A DNA stretch of 64,000 nucleotides from Flavobacterium jejuense (GTDB taxonomy: Bacteria > Bacteroidota > Bacteroidia > Flavobacteriales > Flavobacteriaceae), in assembly GCF_006491595.2 (NCBI RefSeq), contig NZ_VEVQ02000015.1, positions 41,070-105,069 of the forward strand. Direction: 5' to 3'. This document shows positions 18,394 through 26,352 of the stretch, piece by piece. Under the pieces are notes generated by a model. It ran no database searches, was not told where the DNA came from, and saw only the letters and a program-made list of their open reading frames with translations. The position numbers and the translations under genes are program-made. How positions within the stretch are numbered: the first letter of the stretch is position 1; each line of letters begins with the position of its first letter.

Positions 18394-19326
18394 TTACAAT
18401 ACCGATTTTAAATCTGCATTCATGTTTCGAACAGCTTCTGCACTTTTAGCAAATAATGCTTTTTCTGTATCATTTAACTTAATATCTACGATTTCTTCTA
18501 CTCCATTTTTACCAATTATACATGGAACACCTATACAAATATCATTTTGACCGTACTCTCCTTCTAGCATTACTGAACAAGGAATCATTCTTTTTTGGTC
18601 ATTCAAAATACTATCCACCAAATAAGCTACAGAAGCTCCTGGAGCGTACCAAGCAGAAGTTCCCAACAAACCAGTTAACGTAGCACCTCCAACCATAGTT
18701 GAAGCAGCTACTTTATCCATTTCTTCTTGAGACAAAAAATTAGCAACAGGTGAGCCATTATAAGAAGCCAAACGTGTTAACGGAATCATAGTAGTGTCTC
18801 CATGACCACCGATTACCATTCCTTGAACGTCATTTCCTGGTTTTTGTAAAGCTTGCGATAAGAAATATTTAAAACGAGAGCTATCTAAAGCTCCACCCAT
18901 TCCTATTACTCTATTTTTTGGTAATCCAGTTGCTTTCAATGTCAAATAAGTCATTGTATCCATAGGATTAGAAACGACAACAATAATTGCATCAGGTGAA
19001 TGTGTTAATACATTATCTGCAACAGACTTAACAATTCCTGCATTAATACCTATTAATTCTTCTCGAGTCATACCTGGTTTTCTTGGAATTCCCGATGTAA
19101 TAACTACTACATCACTTCCAGCAGTTTTAGAATAATCATTTGTACTACCTGAAACTTTTGTATTAAATACTGTAGTAGTAGCACATTGCATAATATCCAT
19201 TGCTTTCCCTTCTGCGAAGCCTTCTTTGATATCTAATAATACTACTTCACTTGCAATTCCTCTGTACGAAATAACATCTGCACATGTTGCACCAACGTTA
19301 CCCGCTCCCACTATTGTTACTTTCAT
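18394..19326 (-). CDS. mdh: Malate dehydrogenase
   Basis: A 310-aa NAD-dependent dehydrogenase of the LDH/MDH superfamily, LDH-like MDH group. The glycine-rich GAGNVGATCAD loop is at residues 7-17. PRKPGMTR holds substrate-binding Arg82 and Arg88, and Asn120 is in VSNPMD. Catalytic His175 lies in GGHGDTTM and Arg151 is in SSRFKY. Arg82 indicates malate/oxaloacetate rather than lactate. It completes the TCA step after fumarase, encoded 12 kb away. It follows a barrel-protein gene and gyrB on the same strand and likely shares their transcript, with a terminator just beyond. Confidence 0.96.
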   Translation of the reverse strand: MKVTIVGAGNVGATCADVISYRGIASEVVLLDIKEGFAEGKAMDIMQCATTTVFNTKVSGSTNDYSKTAGSDVVVITSGIPRKPGMTREELIGINAGIVKSVADNVLTHSPDAIIVVVSNPMDTMTYLTLKATGLPKNRVIGMGGALDSSRFKYFLSQALQKPGNDVQGMVIGGHGDTTMIPLTRLASYNGSPVANFLSQEEMDKVAASTMVGGATLTGLLGTSAWYAPGASVAYLVDSILNDQKRMIPCSVMLEGEYGQNDICIGVPCIIGKNGVEEIVDIKLNDTEKALFAKSAEAVRNMNADLKSVL

Positions 19327-19351
19327 TTTATTGTTTTTGATTATTTATATG

Positions 19352-20350
19352 TTAAAATTGATATTGTACTCCTAAATTGAGATTCGCAAATTTACCAAAA
19401 GCAAATGAACTTTGCAATGCTAATTTATCTATATGATAGACTCCTGTGATTTCAAAAATACAATTCGTTTTATCTTTTGCTATTCGAGTCAATAAATTAT
19501 TAATAACATCTTGCACTGGAATTAATCCCTCTATACTTCCTTTAGGACCATTTACCAAATATTCAAACCTACTGTTATTTAATATAAAATTTCCATTTAA
19601 ATCAAATTTTTTAAACTCTTTAGACATTAAAAAATTAAAATGCCAAGTATCAACTAATCCATTTATTCTATTAATACCTAAATTCCCATAAGAAGTATTC
19701 ACATCTAAGAAATCAAAACTTATATCTTCTTTTGAATAAATAGTAGCTATGGCTAAATGAATTTTTCTGGCTTCCCAATTTGAAAAATGTTGACTAATAT
19801 TATATTTTAATCCTGCACCATAAACCTGATAATCCCCTTTTTTAAGTTTCGTTTTTGTGGAATACCTTCCGATAAATTCAAATCCATACGGCAATTCTAA
19901 ACTTACTTGTAAATAAGGATAAATTACTGTTTCCTGATTAATTCCTTGTGGTGTTTCAAATCGCACTTGTTCTCCTCCTATTTCTCCTATCAAGTAAATT
20001 TGATCATTATTTCCTAATGCTGAAGGCACTGTTGCTGAAGTTGAACCTTCAACTTCAAAAAACTGAAAATCAGAATTCTTAATTTGAAAATTTCTATTTT
20101 TTTTAGGTACAAAAAAAACATTGGTATGAATACCTAAAGTAAAATCCCATTTCTCTTTCTTTTTTGGAGACAGAATCCAACCAGATGACGATTGATAAAC
20201 AGCTGCATCTGTTATAGGAATTATATATCTTTCAGAATACAAAAGGGCATCTGATAGCAGATACCCTATTTGTTCAAAATCATTAGATGTTTGTGCATTT
20301 AACTTTAAAAAAAATAAAAAAACAGCAAAACATTTAAGCGTATTTTTCAT
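19352..20350 (-). CDS. Secreted beta-strand-rich protein, probable outer-membrane barrel (DUF6588-like)
   Basis: A 332-aa protein with an N-terminal signal peptide (MKNTLKCFAVFLFFLKLNAQ), then a short helical part, YLSDALLYSERYIIPITDAAVYQSS, that resembles the start of DUF6588 proteins. The rest is repeated amphipathic beta-strands ending in LNLGVQYQF, an outer-membrane C-terminal signature with terminal Phe. The function of this family is unknown to me. Its start codon is directly against the gyrB stop codon, so it is in the same operon, and mdh follows after 25 bp. The family name is from memory and less certain than the barrel-like character. Confidence 0.7.
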   Translation of the reverse strand: MKNTLKCFAVFLFFLKLNAQTSNDFEQIGYLLSDALLYSERYIIPITDAAVYQSSSGWILSPKKKEKWDFTLGIHTNVFFVPKKNRNFQIKNSDFQFFEVEGSTSATVPSALGNNDQIYLIGEIGGEQVRFETPQGINQETVIYPYLQVSLELPYGFEFIGRYSTKTKLKKGDYQVYGAGLKYNISQHFSNWEARKIHLAIATIYSKEDISFDFLDVNTSYGNLGINRINGLVDTWHFNFLMSKEFKKFDLNGNFILNNSRFEYLVNGPKGSIEGLIPVQDVINNLLTRIAKDKTNCIFEITGVYHIDKLALQSSFAFGKFANLNLGVQYQF

Positions 20351-22291
20351 TTATACGTCAATTTTTGCATAAACAGCATTCTTCTCAATAAATTCTCTAC
20401 GAGGTGGAACCTCATCACCCATTAACATTGAGAAAACTCTATCTGCTTCAGACAAACTATCAATAGTAATTTGACGTAATGTTCTAAAATCTGGATTTAA
20501 GGTAGTGTCCCATAATTGCTCCGCATTCATCTCTCCAAGACCTTTATAGCGCTGAATATTTACACCGCCACCCATTTGTAAGGCTATTTTATCACGTTGA
20601 TCATCATTCCAAGCATATTCTTTTTTGTTTCCTTTTTTAACTAAATATAATGGAGGTGCAGCAATATAAACATGACCACCTTCAATTAATTCTTTCATAA
20701 ATCTAAAGAAAAACGTTAAAATAAGTGTAGAAATATGAGAACCATCGACATCGGCATCACACATAATAACTACTTTGTGGTATCTTAACTTTGAAAGATT
20801 TAAGGCTTTACTGTCTTCCTCTGTACCAACTGTAACACCTAATGCAGTAAATATATTTCGAATCTCTTCGTTTTCAAATACTTTATGTTGCATTGCTTTT
20901 TCTACATTCAAAATCTTACCTCTTAATGGCAAAATAGCTTGAAACATTCTATCTCTACCTTGTTTAGCGGTTCCACCTGCAGAATCTCCCTCGACAAGAA
21001 AAATTTCACACTTGTGTGGATCTTGTTCCGAACAGTCCGATAATTTTCCTGGCAAACCTCCACCACCCATAACGGTTTTACGTTGTACCATCTCTCTAGC
21101 TTTCTTAGCTGCATGACGTGCTTGTGCTGCTAAAATCACTTTTTGAACTATAATCTTAGCATCATTTGGATTTTCTTCCAAATAATTTTCTAGCATTTCT
21201 GCTACTGCCTGAGAAACAGGAGAAACTACTTCTCTATTTCCTAATTTTGTTTTAGTTTGTCCTTCAAATTGAGGCTCTTGTATTTTTACAGAAATAATTG
21301 CTGTTAAACCTTCACGAAAATCATCACCAGAAATTTCAAATTTCAACTTGTCTAATAGACCAGAGGCATCAGCATATTTTTTCAATGTTCTTGTTAATCC
21401 CATTCGGAAACCTTGTAAATGTGTCCCTCCTTCATGAGTATTAATATTATTTACATATGAAAAGATATTCTCATTATAACTTTCATTATAAATTAAAGCA
21501 ACTTCAACTGGAATTCCGTCTTTTTCATTCTCCATGCTAATAACATGACTAATGATTGGAACACGACTTCCATCTAAAAATCGAACAAACTCTTTTAAAC
21601 CTTCTTTAGAATGAAATATTTCAGATATAAAATTACCATCTTTATCTAAATTTCTTTTATCTGTTAAAGTAATTGTAATGCCTTTATTTAAGAATGACAA
21701 CTCTCGCATACGAGCTGCTAAAGTATCGTAACTGTATTCTAATGTTTGTGTAAAAATAGTTCCATCAGGCTTAAAGGTAACCATTGTACCTCTCTTATCT
21801 GTTGTTCCAATCTGTTTTACAGGATATAAAGACTTTCCTTTTTCATATTCTTGCTCGTAAATTTTACCCTCTCTAAAAACAGTTGCTGTTAAATGATCTG
21901 ATAATGCATTTACACACGAAACACCAACTCCATGAAGTCCACCAGAAACTTTATATGAATCTTTATCAAATTTTCCTCCTGCTCCAATTTTAGTCATAAC
22001 AACCTCTAAAGCAGAAATACCTTCTTTTTTGTGTATATCTACTGGAATACCACGACCATTATCTTCTACAGAGACAGAATTATCTTCATTTATAAATACT
22101 GATATAGTATCACAATGTCCAGCTAAAGCCTCATCAATTGAGTTATCAACAACCTCATATACTAAATGATGCAAACCTCTTGTTCCAGTATCTCCAATAT
22201 ACATGGATGGTCGCATTCTAACATGCTCCATTCCTTCTAAAGCCTGAATACTGTCGGCTGAATAATTGTTTTTCTTAATTTCTTCACTCAT
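20351..22291 (-). CDS. gyrB: DNA gyrase subunit B
   Basis: A 646-aa GyrB of normal length for Bacteroidota. The GHKL ATPase domain shows EVVDNSIDEALAGHCD and GRGIPVDIH. The TOPRIM region has EGDSAGG and DADVDGSHI, and the QRYKGLGEMN segment follows. As the ATP-hydrolysing half of gyrase it introduces negative supercoils with GyrA, which is not in the window. It heads a unit containing a barrel protein and mdh. A TATATTTG promoter box is 36 bp upstream. Confidence 0.98.
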   Translation of the reverse strand: MSEEIKKNNYSADSIQALEGMEHVRMRPSMYIGDTGTRGLHHLVYEVVDNSIDEALAGHCDTISVFINEDNSVSVEDNGRGIPVDIHKKEGISALEVVMTKIGAGGKFDKDSYKVSGGLHGVGVSCVNALSDHLTATVFREGKIYEQEYEKGKSLYPVKQIGTTDKRGTMVTFKPDGTIFTQTLEYSYDTLAARMRELSFLNKGITITLTDKRNLDKDGNFISEIFHSKEGLKEFVRFLDGSRVPIISHVISMENEKDGIPVEVALIYNESYNENIFSYVNNINTHEGGTHLQGFRMGLTRTLKKYADASGLLDKLKFEISGDDFREGLTAIISVKIQEPQFEGQTKTKLGNREVVSPVSQAVAEMLENYLEENPNDAKIIVQKVILAAQARHAAKKAREMVQRKTVMGGGGLPGKLSDCSEQDPHKCEIFLVEGDSAGGTAKQGRDRMFQAILPLRGKILNVEKAMQHKVFENEEIRNIFTALGVTVGTEEDSKALNLSKLRYHKVVIMCDADVDGSHISTLILTFFFRFMKELIEGGHVYIAAPPLYLVKKGNKKEYAWNDDQRDKIALQMGGGVNIQRYKGLGEMNAEQLWDTTLNPDFRTLRQITIDSLSEADRVFSMLMGDEVPPRREFIEKNAVYAKIDV

Positions 22292-22326
22292 ATTTTAATT
22301 CTTAAAAACTCATTATGTTTAACAGA

Positions 22327-22334
22327 CAAATATA
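22327..22334 (-). promoter_or_regulatory. -7 promoter box (TATATTTG) for gyrB
   Basis: On the minus strand this matches TAnnTTTG exactly. A TTTG lies 25 bp further upstream, a little beyond normal spacing. The box stands 36 bp before the gyrB start. Confidence 0.5.
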
Positions 22335-22441
22335 ACCATAATGAAAAAAAAATAGTCCTCAAAGATTTGTTTTTTCCTTGAAGTTATTAACAAATGTTGA
22401 AAATTTTCATTTTAAGATGGTTTTAAGCAATTAAAAACAAA

Positions 22442-22470
22442 AAAACACCAATTAATACCGTTGGTGTTTT
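22442..22470. terminator. Orphan hairpin terminator
   Basis: AAAACACCAA / TTGGTGTTTT forms a perfect 10-bp stem with a 9-nt loop and A/T tails. It lies between two divergent genes, so neither neighbour needs it. This hints at an unseen transcript or a gene remnant to its right on the minus strand. Confidence 0.65.
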
Positions 22471-22900
22471 ATTAATAAACCATAACCAGTATATTTAAAT
22501 CATATGCTTGTTTTTAGAATTGAATGACATGATCCAAGATTTTATCTAATTATAACTGATTCAGTTTCTTATTGTTTTACCAACTTTACATAGGCTTCAT
22601 TGTGAACATTAACAAAAACCATAACTACTAAATCTATCATGGTTTTAAAAACTCAATTCTTAATTTTTTAATACAACTTATAACCTCATTTGAGCGAAAA
22701 AGACATCACAAAGTTCACGAATTTTAAATCATTTTGCAATTCTTCTATCTTTTCTTAACTATAATTCGATTCTTATGATTACGACTTAAATAATAAAATT
22801 TATCATCTAAATTATTACTAAAAACAGTATTCAGTTTTTGATAATTTATAATATTACCAGCTTTTGTCCGTTTAAAATAAAACAAACAAATTTATAAATT

Positions 22901-23764
22901 ATGAAAAAAATTTCAATTTTTATCGTTACTGGAATCTTATTATCTAGTTGTGTTTCTAAAAAGAAATATGTTGCACTAGAAAAAGAGAACGGAGAAGTTA
23001 AAAATCAACTTCAAAAAGTACAAGTAGAAAAAGAAAGTTTAGATGCTAAATTTTCTGAAATTCAATCTAGAGTTGATAATTACAATTCTAAAATAAATTC
23101 TTTGACTGAAGAAACTAATGCAAAATTGGTTACAGTAGGTGGAGACATCGTTATATCTAACAATGTTAGAAATAAAATGGAAGCTACCTTAAAAAATGTT
23201 AATCAAAATGAATTGTCTCAAGCTAAAACACTAAAGGACTCTATGAATCTTGCTGTTAGTTATAATTTGCGTAAATCTTTAAAAGAATCTAACATGAGTG
23301 AAGATAATGACATTTCTGTAAATATTAATGAAACAGTAGTTATGATTACTATTTCAGATGAATTATTGTTTAATTCTGGTAGTTATCAAATTAGTAATAA
23401 AGCTGATAAAATTTTGAAAAAAATAGCCGAAGTTATTAATTCAGACGAAAGTTTAGACATTATGGTTGAAGGTCATACTGATGATCGAAAAATTGTTGGT
23501 GGCTCTTCTTTAAAAGATAATTGGGATTTAAGCGTCCTTCGTGCAACATCTGTAGTAAGAAAATTAGAAAAAAACTTTAACGTAGCTCCTGAAAAATTAA
23601 TTGCATCTGGTAGAAGTTATCATCAGCCATTAGTACTAAATGATAGCAAAGCTAATAGAGCTTCAAACAGACGTACTCGTATTATTATTTTACCAAATAT
23701 AGATAAGTTTTTTGCTTTAATGTCAGATTCTGATGCTAGTGATAGTGCTCTAGAAGTTAACTAA
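22901..23764 (+). CDS. OmpA family lipoprotein
   Basis: A 287-aa lipoprotein with lipobox LLSSC at Cys17. Residues 20-65 form a coiled coil rich in Lys, Glu and Gln heptads, and a linker follows. The C-terminal OmpA/MotB domain starts near residue 145, with VEGHTDDRK and NRASNRRTRIIILP, including the arginines that bind peptidoglycan diaminopimelate. It should anchor the outer membrane to the cell wall. The coiled coil could span the periplasm or oligomerise, as in other Bacteroidota OmpA-type lipoproteins. It stands alone with its own terminator. Confidence 0.92.
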   Translation: MKKISIFIVTGILLSSCVSKKKYVALEKENGEVKNQLQKVQVEKESLDAKFSEIQSRVDNYNSKINSLTEETNAKLVTVGGDIVISNNVRNKMEATLKNVNQNELSQAKTLKDSMNLAVSYNLRKSLKESNMSEDNDISVNINETVVMITISDELLFNSGSYQISNKADKILKKIAEVINSDESLDIMVEGHTDDRKIVGGSSLKDNWDLSVLRATSVVRKLEKNFNVAPEKLIASGRSYHQPLVLNDSKANRASNRRTRIIILPNIDKFFALMSDSDASDSALEVN

Positions 23765-23790
23765 AATATCCCAAGATAACATCTAATAAA

Positions 23791-23828
23791 AAAACACTTG
23801 CAGAAAAGGTTTTGCAAGTGTTTTTTTT
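23791..23828. terminator. Terminator between the OmpA lipoprotein gene and asnB
   Basis: AAAACACTTGCA / TGCAAGTGTTTT is a perfect 12-bp stem with a 10-nt loop followed by more T residues. It sits between convergent genes and can serve both. Confidence 0.85.
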
Positions 23829-23891
23829 ATGACAATCTATATAAATTATTTTAAGATTAGTAATTTATTCTTTCCTATTGATTTAAAATTA

Positions 23892-25565
23892 TCATTGTGT
23901 AACATAGGCATCATCATGAACATTTGCAACTGCTCTACCTGATGGATCATTCATGTTTTTGAATGCTTCGTCCCATTCCAAAGCAATTTTTGTACTACAA
24001 GCCACACTTGCTTCTTGAGGCACACTTAAAGCAGCTGCATCACTTGGAAAGTGTTCTGTAAAAATAGAACGATAGTAATATTCTTCTTTAGAAGTTGGTG
24101 TCTGAATAGGAAACTTATATTTCGCATTTGCTAATTGCTCATCTGAAACTTCTTTGGCCACTAATTCTTTTAAAGTATCTATCCAACTGTACCCTACTCC
24201 ATCACTAAACTGTTCTTTTTGTCTCCAAGCAACACTTGCAGGTAACATATCTTCAAAAGCTTTTCTTAATACCCATTTTTCCATACGTTCTCCATTAATC
24301 ATTTTATCTTGAGGGTTAATTCGCATGGCTACATCCATAAATTCTTTATCTAAGAAAGGAACTCGTCCTTCAATTCCCCAAGCAGCTAAACTTTTATTCG
24401 CACGAAGACAATCATACATATGCAACTTACTTAATTTACGAACCGTTTCTTCATGAAATTCTTGAGCATTAGGCGCTTTATGAAAATACAAATATCCTCC
24501 AAACAGTTCATCAGAACCTTCACCAGACAACACCATTTTAATTCCCATTGACTTAATAACCCTGGCCATTAAATACATAGGAGTTGAGGCTCTAATAGTA
24601 GTCACATCATAAGTTTCAATATTAAAAATCACATCTCTAATAGCGTCTAAACCTTCTTGAATCGTAAATTTTATTTCATGATGTATCGTTCCTAAGTGAT
24701 CCGCTACTTTTTGGGCTGCTGCCAAATCTGGTGAACCTTCTAAACCTACTGCAAAAGAATGCAATTGAGGATACCAAGCCTCAGAAGTGTCTCCAGATTC
24801 AATTCTTTTTTGAGCATACTTCTTTGCTATTGCTGAAGTTATAGACGAATCTAATCCTCCTGAAAGCAATACTCCATAAGGCACATCACTCATTAATTGT
24901 CTTTTTACAGCTGCTTCTAATGCTGTTTTTATCGCTTCAATACTTGTAGCATTTTCTTTAACAGCATCATATTCTGTCCACTCTCTTTTATACCATTGAA
25001 CGAATTCACCATCTTTACTTGTCATATAATGTCCTGGAGGAAATAATTGAATTTTTGTACAATATCCTTCTAATGCTTTTAACTCAGAAGCTACATAAAA
25101 AGTGCCATTTTGATCCCAACCTATATACAAAGGGATTATTCCCATGTGATCTCTTGCAATGAAATATTCATCTTTCTCAACATCATAAAGTGCAAAACCA
25201 AATATCCCATTCATTTCATCTACGAAACTTGGTCCTTTCTCTTTGTATAAAGCTAAAATTACTTCACAATCACTTTCTGTTAAAAACTCATATTTCCCTT
25301 CAAATTGCTTACGTAATTCTCTGTGATTGTAAATTTCACCATTTGCCGCTAAAACCAAACTTTTATCTTTTGTAAATAAAGGTTGTTTTCCAGAAGCTGG
25401 ATCAACAATTGCTAACCGTTCGTGAGCTAATATAGCTTTTTCATTACTATATATTCCACTCCAATCTGGTCCTCTATGACGAATAATTTTTGACATTTCT
25501 AAAACCTGAGGTCTTAACGTTTCAGCTTTTTGTTTTAAATCGAAAGCACATACAATTCCACACAT
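23892..25565 (-). CDS. asnB: Asparagine synthase B (glutamine-hydrolysing)
   Basis: A 557-aa enzyme with the class II glutaminase domain at the N-terminus: MCGIV puts the nucleophile at Cys2, and RLAIVDPASGKQPL and NGEIYNH are conserved. The synthetase domain has the PP-loop SGGLDSS near residue 233 and GEGSDELFGGYLYF. It converts aspartate, ATP and glutamine to asparagine. The length and the motifs match the E. coli AsnB type rather than the variants found in antibiotic or exopolysaccharide clusters. It is monocistronic. Confidence 0.96.
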   Translation of the reverse strand: MCGIVCAFDLKQKAETLRPQVLEMSKIIRHRGPDWSGIYSNEKAILAHERLAIVDPASGKQPLFTKDKSLVLAANGEIYNHRELRKQFEGKYEFLTESDCEVILALYKEKGPSFVDEMNGIFGFALYDVEKDEYFIARDHMGIIPLYIGWDQNGTFYVASELKALEGYCTKIQLFPPGHYMTSKDGEFVQWYKREWTEYDAVKENATSIEAIKTALEAAVKRQLMSDVPYGVLLSGGLDSSITSAIAKKYAQKRIESGDTSEAWYPQLHSFAVGLEGSPDLAAAQKVADHLGTIHHEIKFTIQEGLDAIRDVIFNIETYDVTTIRASTPMYLMARVIKSMGIKMVLSGEGSDELFGGYLYFHKAPNAQEFHEETVRKLSKLHMYDCLRANKSLAAWGIEGRVPFLDKEFMDVAMRINPQDKMINGERMEKWVLRKAFEDMLPASVAWRQKEQFSDGVGYSWIDTLKELVAKEVSDEQLANAKYKFPIQTPTSKEEYYYRSIFTEHFPSDAAALSVPQEASVACSTKIALEWDEAFKNMNDPSGRAVANVHDDAYVTQ

Positions 25566-25773
25566 ATTTGTTTGTTTTAAAGGTTTGAAAGTTTAAAGTT
25601 AATATCTAAAAACTAAATAATTGTTTATTTGATGAAGCAAATTTGGCACATTAGGTATGAATAATAAACAACATAAACAAAATTAATTATAAATAAAAAG
25701 TAAAAAATAAAATTAAGTTATTAATTGAAAGTAAAAAATGGGTTTATGCTTACAAAAAATTACAATTTATAAA

Positions 25774-25799
25774 AAAACCACTTTCATGAAAGTGGTTTT
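25774..25799. terminator. Terminator downstream of the GreA/B-like protein gene
   Basis: AAAACCACTTTCA is followed directly by its exact complement TGAAAGTGGTTTT, giving a 13-bp inverted repeat. It starts one base after the stop of the minus-strand gene at 25800. Confidence 0.8.
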
Positions 25800-26249
25800 C
25801 TATTCCAAAGCTATTATTTTGTAGTTTATAGTATTGAATGCAAATTCATCTAACGGTTTTTTACTCATCATTTGTATTCCGAGAGGAGATTTTGGAGAAA
25901 GTGCTATAATATCCTTTCCTTGTATAGTTATTTTTGGCAAAGCTTGACTAATGAAAAACGTAAACGAATTAGTAAACACTAAACTACCTAAACATACTTT
26001 TTTACTTACTTTTGAGATCTCTATACTATCCAAAACACTTTTCTGATCTAAAGCTTCTTTTACTTTTTGATTAAGTTTTTCTTGTTCCAAATGCATCATG
26101 GACAAAGCAGTTTCATGTTTATCACCCGCTGAACCCTTAGCATCGTTTTGAGCATCCTGAGCTAAATCAGCAATCATCTTCTGGAATGTTTTTATTTTCT
26201 CCTCTAATAAAAGTTGATAGTGATTGTATATTTTTTCTTTTAAAGTCAT
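25800..26249 (-). CDS. GreA/GreB-like C-terminal domain protein, 149 aa, function unclear
   Basis: From the ATG at 26249 this gives MTLKEKIYNHY onward. The reading frame extends upstream to 26336 but there it runs through a palindromic repeat element, so the longer start is unlikely. The first 75 residues form a charged helical pair with an AGDKHETALSMMHLEQEKL segment like the coiled coil of Gre factors. The rest is a small beta domain ending LSPKSPLGIQMMSKKPLDEF, as in the GreA C-terminal FKBP-like fold. Homologues are often mislabelled 3-oxoacyl-ACP synthase. The acidic residues at the coiled-coil tip needed for transcript cleavage cannot be confirmed, so RNA polymerase binding is only an inference. 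Confidence 0.68.
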   Translation of the reverse strand: MTLKEKIYNHYQLLLEEKIKTFQKMIADLAQDAQNDAKGSAGDKHETALSMMHLEQEKLNQKVKEALDQKSVLDSIEISKVSKKVCLGSLVFTNSFTFFISQALPKITIQGKDIIALSPKSPLGIQMMSKKPLDEFAFNTINYKIIALE

Positions 26250-26260
26250 TTTATTGTTTT

Positions 26261-26346
26261 GAACACTAAGAGCACTAAAAAGGCGCAAAGCACACAAAAT
26301 TACAATTATTTTGTGTGCTTTGCATATACTTTGCAAACCTTGTGGT
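26261..26346. repeat. REP-like palindromic element
   Basis: A perfect 16-bp inverted repeat, GCAAAGCACACAAAAT at 26285-26300 and its complement at 26308-26323, with a 7-nt loop. It is flanked by the phrases CACTAAGAGCACTAAAAAGGC-type and ACTTTGCAAACC...GTGGTTAA. These flanks resemble the interspersed CTTTGTG...GTGGTTAA repeats scattered through Bacteroidota genomes. It could also form a hairpin at the 3' end of the transcript of the barrel gene's neighbourhood. Confidence 0.65.
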
Positions 26347-26352
26347 TAACTT

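Larger units (their letters stand above)
22292..22900. other. 609-bp gap between gyrB and the OmpA lipoprotein gene
   Basis: The gap holds the gyrB -7 box, an isolated hairpin terminator at 22442-22470, and a very short minus-strand frame at 22569-22640. No convincing full gene, tRNA or known RNA was seen. It could carry a decayed gene or a small RNA ending at the hairpin. Confidence 0.5.

Noticed and set aside
22703..22720. ATCACAAAGTTCACGAA phrase near gyrB
   Set aside because: It resembles part of the CACAAAG dispersed repeat family, but it is short, lacks a palindrome and was not worth listing as a repeat.
26250..26336. 5' extension of the 149-aa GreA/B-like gene
   Set aside because: The extra 29 codons lie inside a palindromic repeat element and lack a protein-like pattern.
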